Below, in pieces: positions 26,498 to 35,732 of a DNA stretch of 50,848 nucleotides. Numbering within the stretch: the first letter of the stretch is position 1; the number at the start of each line of letters is the position of its first letter. The notes beneath the pieces were generated by a model. It saw nothing but the letters and a program-made list of their open reading frames with translations. It searched no databases and was not told the origin of the DNA. The translations under genes were made by a program, and so were the position numbers. Source of the DNA: Azospirillum sp. (GTDB lineage: Bacteria > Pseudomonadota > Alphaproteobacteria > Azospirillales > Azospirillaceae); assembly GCA_016124535.1 (NCBI GenBank), contig WGNK01000034.1:1-50848 (forward strand), written 5' to 3'.

Positions 26498-27262
26498 GTG
26501 GCGCTCCCGGAATTCACCGCCGCCCAGCTGTTCATCTGGCTGCTGGTGTTCGTGCGGATCGGCGCCGCTTTCATGATCATGCCGACGATCGGCGACGCCT
26601 TTATCCCGACCCAGGTCCGTTTGGTCGTGGCGCTGCTGTTCAGCGTCCTGATCGCGCCGCTGGTCTCGGGCAGCCTGCCGCCGATGCCGGTATCGGCGGT
26701 CGATCTGGGGATACTCCTGACCACCGAGACGGTGATCGGCCTGTTTCTCGGCACGGTGCCGCGGCTGATGTTCGGCGCCCTTGACATCGCCGGCATGATC
26801 ATTGCGCTCAATGCCAGCCTGTCGAATGCCGCGGTGTTCAATCCGGCGCTGGCGAGCCAGGCTTCGCTGCCCGGCGCGATGCTTGGCCTGCTCGGCCTGC
26901 TGCTGGTCTTTGTTACCAACCTGCACCACATGCTGTTTCTGGCGATTGCCGACAGCTACACCTTGTTCGTCCCGGGAGCGCCGGTGCCGATCGGCGATTT
27001 TGCCGACATGGTCGCCCATCTGGTCTCGCGCAGCTTCCTGATCGGGATCGAGATGTCGTCACCGTTCATGGTAGCCGGACTCCTGGTCCACCTGGCATCG
27101 GGCCTGCTTGCACGCCTGGTTCCGCAGATCCAGGTATTCTTCGTCTTCATGTCCAGCCAGGTGGCGTTTGGGCTATTGCTGCTGGCCTTGACCCTGTCGG
27201 CGATGATGCTGTTCTGGCTGCGCCATTTTCAGGCCGGGTTGATCGAGTTCCTCAATCCTTGA
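26498..27262 (+). CDS. fliR: flagellar export apparatus protein FliR
   Basis: 254 residues with a GTG start, six membrane helices. Family segments FVRIGAAFMIMPTIGD, and NPALASQASLPGAMLGLLG are present. It completes the FliPQR gate that opens onto FlhB, encoded next. Confidence 0.96.
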   Translation: MALPEFTAAQLFIWLLVFVRIGAAFMIMPTIGDAFIPTQVRLVVALLFSVLIAPLVSGSLPPMPVSAVDLGILLTTETVIGLFLGTVPRLMFGALDIAGMIIALNASLSNAAVFNPALASQASLPGAMLGLLGLLLVFVTNLHHMLFLAIADSYTLFVPGAPVPIGDFADMVAHLVSRSFLIGIEMSSPFMVAGLLVHLASGLLARLVPQIQVFFVFMSSQVAFGLLLLALTLSAMMLFWLRHFQAGLIEFLNP

Positions 27263-27285
27263 GAACTCAGGGAGCCTAGCCGCCA

Positions 27286-28365
27286 GTGTCCGAAGAGCAG
27301 GATGAATCCTCCAAGACGGAAGAACCGACCTCCAAGCGACTGAGCAAGGCGCATGAGCAGGGCCAATTTGCGATCAGCCGGGAAATCAATAATTGGCTGA
27401 GCATCGCAACAACATTAGCGATATTTGCCTGGTTTTTGCCCGATATACTTTCTAATTTACAAATGAGTCTTGGTTTTTATATTTCTGAATCCTATCAGAT
27501 TTCGATGGACCCAGGCAACACGCGCATCGTCTTCATCCGCGCCCTGATGAATTTCCTGTCGGCGGTCTGGCTGCCGGTGTTGCTGCTGATGGTGGCCGGC
27601 ATTTTGGGATCGGTGGTGCAAACCGGCTTCAATGTCAGCTGGGAACCGCTCAAGCCCAAACTTAGCAAGATCAGCCCGATGACCGGGATCAAGCGCATTT
27701 TCTCGATCAGTCACCAGGGGGTCGAAACCGCCAAAAGCCTGGCAAAGCTGGCCGTGATCGGCGTCGTCGCCTACGTAGCCCTGCAGCCGATGATGAACTC
27801 GATCGAGCATTTTACCGGGATCGACCCGGAATCCATGCTGAGCGAGTTGGAACGGGTGGCGGTCAACCTGATTGCCGGGGTGCTGGCGGTGCTGACGCTG
27901 ATCGCGGCCGGCGATCTGGCCTGGCAGCGCTACGACTTCCACAAGAAAATGAAAATGACCAAACAGGAAGTCAAGGAGGAGCACAAACAGCAAGAGGGCG
28001 ATCCGATCGTCAAGGGCCGTATCCGCCAGCTGCGCATGGAGAAGGCGCGCCGGCGGATGATGGCGAGCGTTCCCCAGGCCGATGTGGTGGTGACCAATCC
28101 CAGCCATTTCGCGGTCGCCATGAAATACGACCCGGCGACCATGAACGCTCCCAGGGTCCTGGCCAAAGGCGCGGATCAGGTGGCGTTCAACATCCGTAAG
28201 CTCGCGAACGACCACGGCATCCCGATCGTCGAGAACCCGCCGCTGGCCCGCGCCCTCTACGCCTCGGTCGAACTCGATCAGGAAATTCCGGCCGAGCATT
28301 ATCGTGCGGTTGCCGAGATCATCAGCTATGTATTCGGTCTGAAGAAGCGGCCGTCCGGCCGTTGA
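27286..28365 (+). CDS. flhB: flagellar export switch protein FlhB
   Basis: 359 residues with a GTG start. N-terminal EEPTSKRLSKAHEQGQ and four membrane helices precede the cytoplasmic switch domain. The autocleavage motif reads NPSH (N271-P272-S273-H274) in place of the usual NPTH; Asn and Pro, needed for cleavage, are kept. FlhB changes export from rod/hook to filament substrates. A short AT-rich stretch (about 27410-27510) codes for the first helix region. Confidence 0.96.
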   Translation: MSEEQDESSKTEEPTSKRLSKAHEQGQFAISREINNWLSIATTLAIFAWFLPDILSNLQMSLGFYISESYQISMDPGNTRIVFIRALMNFLSAVWLPVLLLMVAGILGSVVQTGFNVSWEPLKPKLSKISPMTGIKRIFSISHQGVETAKSLAKLAVIGVVAYVALQPMMNSIEHFTGIDPESMLSELERVAVNLIAGVLAVLTLIAAGDLAWQRYDFHKKMKMTKQEVKEEHKQQEGDPIVKGRIRQLRMEKARRRMMASVPQADVVVTNPSHFAVAMKYDPATMNAPRVLAKGADQVAFNIRKLANDHGIPIVENPPLARALYASVELDQEIPAEHYRAVAEIISYVFGLKKRPSGR

Positions 28366-28428
28366 CCGGATCGGTCGACGGCCGTCGTCTGTGGCGCGCC
28401 GCCATCCCCACTGACTGCGAGGTTCCCG

Positions 28429-30981
28429 GTGCTGCCGAGTTCGTCACGGTCCGACGATGATCGCCGGGGAGCCGGACTAAGGGGGTCGGCGCTCGCCGCC
28501 GCTATCGGAAACGCGGTGATCGCGCTGTTATGGGCGCTCGCCCTGGTCGCCGGGGGCTATGGTCTGGCGCTCGCCCATGGCCCGCCCCTGGTAGTGGTCG
28601 CAGCCGCCTTCACCATCGCCACCCTGGCGACCTTCCTGCGCCGCCAGCTCGGCGGCCGGCGGCGCCGGGAACGTCGTTTGCTGGCCGATACCCTGGCGAC
28701 CTTGGGCCAGGGCCGGCTGATCTGCGATGGCCGGGGCCGTACCCTCCTGGTCAACGAGGCCTTCCGCCGTCTGGTCGGCGGTGCCGAGCGCTGCGGGCTG
28801 ACCGACCTGGTGCGCTGTTTCGATCGGGAGCCGGCGTTTCGCCGGCTGACCGCGGCGGCAGATGCCGGCGATGCCGCCGCCGCCGATCTGGCGGCCACGG
28901 TCCCGGAGGGCAGCGCGCGCTGGCTGCGGGTGCAGGTCCAGCCGGTCGCCGGCTGGCCGGGGGCGGTCCGGTGGTCGGTCGAGGACATTTCCGAACGCCA
29001 CGGCTTCGAACAGCAGGTGCGCGCCGAGCAAGAACGCCTGCGCGATTTCATCGATCACGCCCCGGTCGGTTTTTTTTCGGTCGATCGCCACGGCCGCTTT
29101 CTGTTCGTCAATCAAACCTTGGCGGCATGGCTCGGCTGTGCCCCCAGTGACCTGGTCAATGGCGCGTGCCGGCTCCACGGCATCCTGGCGAGCCCCCCGG
29201 CTGGAGCCGCCGCCTATGATCTGTTCGAGGACAGCGGCACGGACCAGCAGGGCGAACTGACCATGGTCGGCCGGGACGGCCGCCGCTTTCGGGCCGTGGT
29301 CGCCCAGAGCGTCGTCCGGTCGGCCGACGGCCACTCCCTGCACACCCGCTCGGTGGTGCGCGACCTGACCGTCGAACGGGCCTGGCAGGAGGCCTTGCGC
29401 CTGTCGGAACAACGCTTCCACCGCAGTTTCGAAGATGCGCCGATCGGCATTGCGCTGGTCGATCCGGCGGGCGTGCTGGCCGAGTGCAATGCCGCCTTCG
29501 CGGCGCTGGTCGATCTGCCGCGCAGCGAACTGATTGGCCGGCTGGTTGCCGACCTGTTGCGCGGCGAAGATCGCGCCGCGGTGATCGGCCGATTGACCGG
29601 GGTCGAGGACGGCAAGGATCCCGCCAAGCCGTTAGAGGTCCGCCTGATCGGCGGACGCCATCTGACCGCCCAGTTATTCGCCCAGCGCATCGCCGGCATC
29701 GACACCGGCCAGCCCGACGGCCAAGCGGCCGGGCCGCCCGAAGGCCAGGCGGCCGGGCAGACCGGCGGGATGATCCTTCATTTCATCGACACCACCGAGC
29801 AGAAGAAGCTCGAAGTTCAGTTCATCCAGTCCCAGAAAATGCAGGCGGTCGGACAGCTGGCTGGCGGTGTCGCCCATGATTTCAATAATTTGCTGACCGC
29901 GATGATCGGATTTTGCGATCTCCTGCTGCTCCGCCACAAGCCGGGGGATCAGTCCTTCGCAGATATCATGCAGATCAAGCAGAACGCCAATCGGGCGGCC
30001 AATCTGGTCCGCCAGCTGCTGGCGTTCTCCCGTCAGCAAACCTTGCAGCCGCGGGTGCTCGATGTTTCCGAGGTGCTCGACGAATTGTCCAACCTGCTGC
30101 GCCGGCTGATCGGCGAGAACATCGAGCTGCGGGTTCTCCATGGCCGCGACCTCGGCCTGGTTCGGGTCGATCAGGGCCAGCTGGAACAGGCGATCATCAA
30201 CCTGGCGGTCAATGCGCGCGACGCCATGCCGGGCGGCGGTCAATTGACCATCGTCACCTCGAACCTGTCGGCATCGGCGCCGCTGCAGCGCGGCCACGAA
30301 CAGATCCCGCCGGGTGACTACGTGATGATCGAGGTAATCGACACCGGGATCGGCATTCCGGAAGAAAACCTGCCCCGCATCTTCGAGCCGTTTTTTTCGA
30401 CCAAGGAGGTCGGCTCGGGTACCGGTCTGGGCCTGTCCACGGTCTATGGCATCATGCGCCAGACCGGCGGCCTGGCGTTTGTTGAGAGTACCGTAGGTGA
30501 GGGCGCCAAATTCTCGGTGGTCTTGCCGTGCTATCAGGGCGAGGCGGTCAATGCCGATACCGGCGCCCTGCCCGAACCGCGTGACCGCCTGATCGCCGAC
30601 CTCACCGGCAGCGAGACCGTTCTGCTGGTGGAGGATGAGGATGCGGTCCGCGTGTTCAGTGCCCGAGCGCTGCGCAACAAGGGCTACCAGGTGCTGGAGG
30701 CCAAAAGCGGAGTCGGCGCGCTCGCCCATCTGGAAGCGCCGGACCGGGAGATCCATCTGCTGATCACCGATGTCGTCATGCCCCAGATGGACGGCACCGA
30801 GCTTTATCAGCGGGTCCGGAGCAGCCATGCCGACATGAAGGTGATCTTCATCTCCGGCTACACCGAGGATCGCATCCGCGACCAGCTCGGCAGCGACGAC
30901 CTGGTCTATTTCCTGCCCAAGCCGTTCAGCCTGAAGCAATTGACCGGCAAGGTCAAGGAAGTGCTCCGCGGCGGAAATTGA
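28429..30981 (+). CDS. cckA: CckA-type hybrid histidine kinase
   Basis: 850 residues with a GTG start. Two N-terminal membrane helices (about 22-70), two or three PAS domains (about 85-460), a HisKA domain with H483 in [14 protein letters not shown], an HATPase ([21 protein letters not shown]) and a C-terminal receiver with D781 ([13 protein letters not shown]). The [14 protein letters not shown] stretch and domain order match CckA, which phosphorylates CtrA through ChpT in alphaproteobacteria and is switched to phosphatase by c-di-GMP in Caulobacter. Its place after flhB is common in this class. A short repeated [15 protein letters not shown] linker at about 430 is unusual. Confidence 0.9.
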   Translation: MLPSSSRSDDDRRGAGLRGSALAAAIGNAVIALLWALALVAGGYGLALAHGPPLVVVAAAFTIATLATFLRRQLGGRRRRERRLLADTLATLGQGRLICDGRGRTLLVNEAFRRLVGGAERCGLTDLVRCFDREPAFRRLTAAADAGDAAAADLAATVPEGSARWLRVQVQPVAGWPGAVRWSVEDISERHGFEQQVRAEQERLRDFIDHAPVGFFSVDRHGRFLFVNQTLAAWLGCAPSDLVNGACRLHGILASPPAGAAAYDLFEDSGTDQQGELTMVGRDGRRFRAVVAQSVVRSADGHSLHTRSVVRDLTVERAWQEALRLSEQRFHRSFEDAPIGIALVDPAGVLAECNAAFAALVDLPRSELIGRLVADLLRGEDRAAVIGRLTGVEDGKDPAKPLEVRLIGGRHLTAQLFAQRIAGIDTGQPDGQAAGPPEGQAAGQTGGMILHFIDTTEQKKLEVQFIQSQKMQAVGQLAGGVAHDFNNLLTAMIGFCDLLLLRHKPGDQSFADIMQIKQNANRAANLVRQLLAFSRQQTLQPRVLDVSEVLDELSNLLRRLIGENIELRVLHGRDLGLVRVDQGQLEQAIINLAVNARDAMPGGGQLTIVTSNLSASAPLQRGHEQIPPGDYVMIEVIDTGIGIPEENLPRIFEPFFSTKEVGSGTGLGLSTVYGIMRQTGGLAFVESTVGEGAKFSVVLPCYQGEAVNADTGALPEPRDRLIADLTGSETVLLVEDEDAVRVFSARALRNKGYQVLEAKSGVGALAHLEAPDREIHLLITDVVMPQMDGTELYQRVRSSHADMKVIFISGYTEDRIRDQLGSDDLVYFLPKPFSLKQLTGKVKEVLRGGN

Positions 30982-31161
30982 GCCGGAACGCGGCCGGGAT
31001 TGCCAGCGGCGAGCCGGCATCGGCGAGGAGGCTGCCACCCCGCCGTACCCGGCCGTCCCCCCGGCCGGCGCCATTCCAGCCCCGCGTCGGACCGCAGTTG
31101 CCGCGATCCGCCGGGGTTTCTATAACCGGGCTCCCGCTCCTGATCGGAGGTGCCCGACGCG

Positions 31162-32394
31162 ATGACCGATCCCGTGCAAAACACCGGCGCGCTCGCCGGG
31201 CTCAAGGTTTTCGACATGAGCCGGGTCCTGGCCGGCCCCAGTGCCACCCAGGTGCTGGGCGATCTCGGGGCCGATGTGGTCAAGGTCGAGCGGCCCGGCC
31301 AGGGTGATGATACCCGGGCTTGGGGGCCTCCCTACCTCAAGGACGGCGAGGGTAGCGATACCACCGAGAGTGCCTATTACCTCTCGGCCAACCGCAATAA
31401 GCGCTCGCTCACGCTCGACTTTACCAAACCCGAAGGACAGGCCCTGGCCCGGCGGATGATCGCCGAAGCCGATGTTCTGATCGAAAACTACAAGGTCGGC
31501 ACCCTCGCCCGCCATGGTCTGGGCTACGACCAACTGGCCGAAGACGTTCCAGGGCTGATCTATTGTTCGATCACCGGTTTCGGCCAGACCGGTCCCTATG
31601 CGCCGCGTCCGGGTTACGATTTCCTGATCCAGGCGATGGGCGGCATTATGAGCGTGACCGGGCAGCCCGACGGTGCGCCCCAGAGGATCGGGGTCGGCGT
31701 CGCCGACCTGATGACCGGCATGTATGCCTTGGTCGCGATCCTGGCGGCCCTTCACCACCGCAGCGCGACCGGCCGTGGCCAGCACATCGATCTGGCCTTG
31801 CTCGACAGCCAGGTCGCCTGGCTGTCCTATGCCGGGCAGTATTACCTGACGAGCCGCGAAGTGCCGCCGCGGCCGGGCAACGCCCATCCCAGTATCGTCC
31901 CCTACGAAGCCTTCGCCACCGCCGACGGCCACGTCATCCTCGGCGTCGGCAATGACAGCCAATTTGCCCGGTTCTCCCGCTTCGCCGGCCGTGCCGACCT
32001 GGCGGCGGACCCCCGCTACCGGACCAACCAGGGCCGGGTCGCCCATCGCGCTGATCTGGTGCCGATCATCCGCTCGCTGATGGCGGAACACCCGACCGCC
32101 TACTGGCTGGACGGGTTGGAACGGGTCAAAGTGCCGTGCAGCCCGATCAACCGGCTCGACCAGGTCTTCGCCGATCCGCAAGTCCAGGCTCGGGAAATGA
32201 CCACCACCCTGCCCCATCCGCTGAGCCCGGAGCCGCTGGAACTGATCGCCAGCCCCTTGCGCTTTTCGCAAACGCCGGTCAGCTATCGCCGGGCGCCCCC
32301 GGTTCTTGGCCAGCATACCGACCAGGTCTTGCGGGAATGGCTGGGCGCCACCGACCGGGACCTCGCGGCCTGGCGTGCCGATGCGATTATTTGA
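31162..32394 (+). CDS. CaiB/BaiF family (class III) CoA-transferase
   Basis: 410 residues from the ATG at 31162; GGAGG lies 12 bases upstream and directly abuts an alternative GTG at 31150. Family features: KVFDMSRVLAGPSATQVLGD, NRNKRSLTLDF, GYDFLIQAMGGIMSVTG, and the catalytic Asp in GVGVADLMTGMYA. It moves CoA between acids such as formate/oxalate, carnitine or bile acids; the substrate cannot be told from sequence. No obvious functional tie to the surrounding motility genes. Confidence 0.9.
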   Translation: MTDPVQNTGALAGLKVFDMSRVLAGPSATQVLGDLGADVVKVERPGQGDDTRAWGPPYLKDGEGSDTTESAYYLSANRNKRSLTLDFTKPEGQALARRMIAEADVLIENYKVGTLARHGLGYDQLAEDVPGLIYCSITGFGQTGPYAPRPGYDFLIQAMGGIMSVTGQPDGAPQRIGVGVADLMTGMYALVAILAALHHRSATGRGQHIDLALLDSQVAWLSYAGQYYLTSREVPPRPGNAHPSIVPYEAFATADGHVILGVGNDSQFARFSRFAGRADLAADPRYRTNQGRVAHRADLVPIIRSLMAEHPTAYWLDGLERVKVPCSPINRLDQVFADPQVQAREMTTTLPHPLSPEPLELIASPLRFSQTPVSYRRAPPVLGQHTDQVLREWLGATDRDLAAWRADAII

Positions 32395-32501
32395 GCGGCC
32401 CTGCAAGAGTGGTTGTGGTCGCGTCCTGCCGATGGCGATATGGTTCGATCGACGCCTGACACCGTCACATCCCGGATGCCGCAGCCCGTGGAGAGGATGA
32501 G

Positions 32502-32900
32502 ATGCGCAGTTTCTGCTCGGCAGCGCCACTGAAGCGGTGGCTGGGGCTGATCGTCGTAGTTTTGTGCCTGACGCCCGCGGTCGGACTGGCCGAAGGCGGT
32601 GGCAACAAGCCGGGGGAAATCCCCTTGCTCCGCTTGCCGATCTTCATGATGCCGTTGGTCTCTTCCGGATCCGTCACCGGCAGCCGGTCGATCAGCGTCG
32701 AAATCATGGTCTCAGACGTCGATGCCAGAACCCGCTTGGCCGAATTGCAGCCGCGCCTGGTCGATGCGATCATGATGAAATTCTATGGAAAGATGACCGA
32801 GAAAACCACCGAACGGGAGATTCAGAAGGAGATCCGTACCATTGGCGGCTCCTATGTTGGCTCGGACAAGATCGCCGCGGTCACCGTCGAGTTCAAGTAG
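32502..32900 (+). CDS. FliL-like exported protein
   Basis: 132 residues. N-terminal signal-like segment (LGLIVVVLCLTPAVGLAEGGG, cleavage near residue 31). The rest resembles the FliL periplasmic domain: RLPIFMMPLVSSG, then ISVEIMVSDVDARTRLAELQPRLVDAIMMKFYG. FliL sits around the stator and affects motor torque. Unlike FliL, which keeps its N-terminal anchor, this one looks cleavable and has only a short linker. Its position near flagellar genes and cckA fits. An unrelated small exported protein is the alternative. Confidence 0.55.
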   Translation: MRSFCSAAPLKRWLGLIVVVLCLTPAVGLAEGGGNKPGEIPLLRLPIFMMPLVSSGSVTGSRSISVEIMVSDVDARTRLAELQPRLVDAIMMKFYGKMTEKTTEREIQKEIRTIGGSYVGSDKIAAVTVEFK

Positions 32901-32984
32901 GGCGCCGCATCTGATGACGCCCCGGCAGCGATAATCCGCAGCATACCAGCCTTTCGCATGATACCAAAGGCGACGTCACCATTC

Positions 32985-32998
32985 TTGATTCAGATCAA
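32985..32998. promoter_or_regulatory. FNR/FixK-type box TTGAT-N4-ATCAA
   Basis: The sequence TTGATTCAGATCAA is a perfect match to the consensus of FNR, FixK and Anr regulators. TATGGT at 33026-33031 could be a -10 element, which would put the box near -46 of a start around 33038. That is close to a class II activator position. The box suggests oxygen-dependent control of the small gene and/or the GGDEF-EAL gene downstream. Confidence 0.6.
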
Positions 32999-33077
32999 AG
33001 TCGGAAGCCGCGCAGCGTGATTGCCTATGGTCGGGACTGCCAGCCCGGCCGACCCGGCCGCTACGGAGACAATACGG

Positions 33078-33269
33078 ATGGCGATCGGATCGCTCCGCAG
33101 CAGCGCCCAGGCATACGGCGTCCTTGCGGCCAATCACTTGGGCGAAGTTTTCTCACCGTCACGCGGCACGGACTCGATCGCCGGACGGGGCGCCCCCCGC
33201 AGCACAACTCTCTCGTCGGCACTGCCGGTGGCTCCCACCCGCGGCAGAAGCCTCAACATCACAGTCTGA
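33078..33269 (+). CDS. possible small protein downstream of the FNR box
   Basis: 63 residues (MAIGSLRSSAQAYGVLAANH at the start); GGAG lies nine bases before the ATG. The first 25 residues look helical and amphipathic, the rest is Ser/Pro/Arg-rich with no recognised domain. The frame is open further upstream to 33021, but that start would lie before the inferred transcription start. No family recognised, so it may be a chance open frame in a leader. Confidence 0.25.
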   Translation: MAIGSLRSSAQAYGVLAANHLGEVFSPSRGTDSIAGRGAPRSTTLSSALPVAPTRGRSLNITV

Positions 33270-33405
33270 GTGCACCGCTCTGGCCAGTTGCCCGGCTTCT
33301 GGTCTGGATCTCACCCCGCCCCTCCACATCGGTGACCCAAAGCTGCGGTTGCCGACCCCGTACCCTCCCGCCGCAGTCGGCATTACCGCATTTGGAGCGT
33401 CGGCG

Positions 33406-35646
33406 ATGACCCGCATCGAAGCCGCCCCCGCGACGTTGGGCCCGGCAAAGCCGGGGGTCGCTAGTTTGGGGCCGGTGCCGTTGGGCGCCCTGCCCCTGGA
33501 CGGTGAGACACCCGCAACCGAAACCGCCGAGGGTGCCGCCCAGGAGTCGGGGGCCGCGGCTCCGGCGCTGTGCGAGCGCGATTGTGCCGATGATTATCGC
33601 TCTATCTTCGAAAATGCCGTGGTCGGCATCTACCAGACCACGGTCGATGGCCGCTATCTTCGGGTCAACCGCGCGCTCGCCCGCATGTACGGCTATGGCT
33701 CGCCCGAGGAGCTTATCGCCAGTCTGACCGACATCGCGTCGGAGCTCTATGTCGATCCGTCGAGCCGTCCGCATTTCACCGCAGAGATGGTGGCCAAGGG
33801 TGAAATCGACGATTTCGAAGCGCTGATCTATCGCAAGGATCGCAGTACCATCTGGATCAAGGAATCGGCCCGCTGCGTGCGCGATGCCGCCGGGCGCATC
33901 CGCTACTATGAAGGAATCGTCCGGGATATCTCGGTCCGAAAGCTCGCCGAAACCAGGATTCGCCAGTTCGCCACGGTGTTCGACAGCATCGCCGAGGGCA
34001 TTCTGATCATCGACTGCGCCGGGATCGTGCGCGCCGCCAACCCGGCTTATGAGGCAATCACCGGGCACTCCCTGGCCGGCGTGATCGACGTTCGACCGGC
34101 GCTGGTCGCCGACGAGTTCTACGAAACCGGGTTCGTCGACAGCATTTTCAAGCAGGCCGCCGAGACCGGACGGTGGCGGGGCGAGGCGACTTGCCTTCAT
34201 GCCCAGGGTCGCTTCTTTCCAGCCTGGCTATCGGTTGCCGCTGTGCGGGGGCCCAACAACGAGGTCGAGCATTTCGTCCTGGTTTGCTCCGACCTGACCC
34301 AGGCCCGGCAGCACGAGGATCGGATCCGCTACCAGGCGAATTTCGACTCCCTGACCGGGCTGCCCAATCGCTGGCTGATCCGCGACCGGCTCGACCAGGC
34401 GATCAGCCATGCCCGGACCAGCCACGGCCGGGTCGCGATCGCCTTTCTCGACCTCGATCGCTTCAAGCAAGTCAACGACTCCCTGGGCCACCACACCGGC
34501 GACGAGTTGCTGAAACAGGTCGGGCGCCGGCTGCGCAGCAGCATGCGCGTGACCGACACGGTCGGCCGCTTCGGCGGCGACGAGTTTGTCGCGATCTGCC
34601 CGGATATCCCCGATCGTCAGGCCGGAAGTGCGATCGCGCGCAAGATGCTCTACGCCTTCAGCGAGCCGTTCGACTTGTTCGGCAAGGAGTATTTCGTCAC
34701 CCCGAGCATCGGCATCACGTTCTTTCCCGAGGATGGCAATGACGCCGACGGACTGATGCGCAATGCCGATCTTGCGATGTACCACGCCAAAGTCAATCCG
34801 CCGGGCGCTTTCAGTCTCTACAGCGCCGAGATGAAGCACCGCAGCGAGCAGCGCCTCACCCTTGAGAACGACCTGCGCCTGGCGGTGGCACGCCGGGAAT
34901 TCGTGCTGTATTTCCAGCCGATCATCGCCCTCGACAGCGGCCGGGTGGCGAGCGCGGAAGCGCTGATCCGCTGGCAGCACCCGACGCTCGGGATGATCCC
35001 GCCGGCCCAGTTCATTCCGGTCGCCGAAGAAACCGGGATGATCTCCTCGATCGGCTACTGGACGCTGCGCCGGGCCTGCATCCAGCTTCGGCAATGGCGG
35101 GCGGCGGGGCTGGCGATTGACGGAGTCTCGGTCAATCTGTCGCCGCGGCAGTTCCACGACGCCCTGCTGATCGAGGTAATCGCCCGCATTCTTGAAGAAA
35201 CCGGCCTGGAAGCCGGGCGGCTGGAACTGGAGCTGACCGAGGGGGCGATGATCGCCGATCTCGACCGCGCCGTCGCGACTTTGAGCGGCCTCAAGAAGCT
35301 CGGTGTCAGGCTGTCGATCGACGATTTCGGCACCGGCTATTCCTCGCTGGCCTATCTCAAGCGCTTCCCGATCGATTGCCTGAAAATCGACCGCAGCTTC
35401 ATCCACGATCTCGAAACCGATCTCACCGATGCCGCGATCGTCGATACCGTGGTCGGCATGGCCCGAAGCCTGGGCTTCGCCGTAGTCGCCGAAGGGGTCG
35501 AGACCGAATGCCAGGCCAACATGCTGCGCGAACGCCGCTGCACCCTCGCCCAGGGCTACCTGTTCAGCCCGCCGCTTGCCCCGCAGGATTTGGTCGACTA
35601 TCTGACCCGACACACGCAGTCGCCGCCCCGGCCAGGTCGCGTCTGA
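33406..35646 (+). CDS. PAS-PAS-GGDEF-EAL c-di-GMP turnover protein
   Basis: 746 residues from the ATG at 33406 (GGAGCG seven bases upstream). A low-complexity head (1-55) is followed by PAS1 (about 62-185), PAS2 (about 186-305), GGDEF (about 310-475, intact GGDEF at 390-394) and EAL (about 490-740, E518-A519-L520). EAL catalytic segments NLSPRQF, ELTEGAM, DDFGTGYSSLAYLKRFP and VAEGVET are all intact. It can in principle both make and break c-di-GMP. No membrane helix, so it is a cytosolic sensor. The FNR-type box upstream and nearby cckA suggest an oxygen-to-motility route, by inference. Confidence 0.93.
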   Translation: MTRIEAAPATLGPAKPGVASLGPVPLGALPLDGETPATETAEGAAQESGAAAPALCERDCADDYRSIFENAVVGIYQTTVDGRYLRVNRALARMYGYGSPEELIASLTDIASELYVDPSSRPHFTAEMVAKGEIDDFEALIYRKDRSTIWIKESARCVRDAAGRIRYYEGIVRDISVRKLAETRIRQFATVFDSIAEGILIIDCAGIVRAANPAYEAITGHSLAGVIDVRPALVADEFYETGFVDSIFKQAAETGRWRGEATCLHAQGRFFPAWLSVAAVRGPNNEVEHFVLVCSDLTQARQHEDRIRYQANFDSLTGLPNRWLIRDRLDQAISHARTSHGRVAIAFLDLDRFKQVNDSLGHHTGDELLKQVGRRLRSSMRVTDTVGRFGGDEFVAICPDIPDRQAGSAIARKMLYAFSEPFDLFGKEYFVTPSIGITFFPEDGNDADGLMRNADLAMYHAKVNPPGAFSLYSAEMKHRSEQRLTLENDLRLAVARREFVLYFQPIIALDSGRVASAEALIRWQHPTLGMIPPAQFIPVAEETGMISSIGYWTLRRACIQLRQWRAAGLAIDGVSVNLSPRQFHDALLIEVIARILEETGLEAGRLELELTEGAMIADLDRAVATLSGLKKLGVRLSIDDFGTGYSSLAYLKRFPIDCLKIDRSFIHDLETDLTDAAIVDTVVGMARSLGFAVVAEGVETECQANMLRERRCTLAQGYLFSPPLAPQDLVDYLTRHTQSPPRPGRV

Positions 35647-35732
35647 TCGTCGGACTACGCCGTCGTCGTCTCGGGCAAAGTCCCGGCGTCGCCCATTGCT
35701 CCCTGGCAACCAGGCTTTTATAGTTCAGCGCC

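Larger units (their letters stand above)
32901..33405. other. intergenic region before the GGDEF-EAL gene
   Basis: Holds a perfect FNR-type box at 32985-32998 and a possible small gene at 33078-33269, listed separately. A short stem (gggcg near 32900 with cgccc near 32920) may end the FliL-like transcript. Otherwise nothing recognised. Confidence 0.4.

Noticed and set aside
29700..29760. Short repetitive coding segment in cckA as a possible insertion
   Set aside because: The repeat (PDGQAAG / PEGQAAG) is in frame, lies in a linker before the HisKA domain and does not disrupt any motif, so it is more likely a linker expansion.
33124..33405. N-terminal extension of the GGDEF-EAL protein by 94 residues
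   Set aside because: The extension is Pro/Ser/Arg-rich without a domain, and the ATG at 33406 has a well-placed GGAGCG. The upstream part also holds the FNR box region leader.
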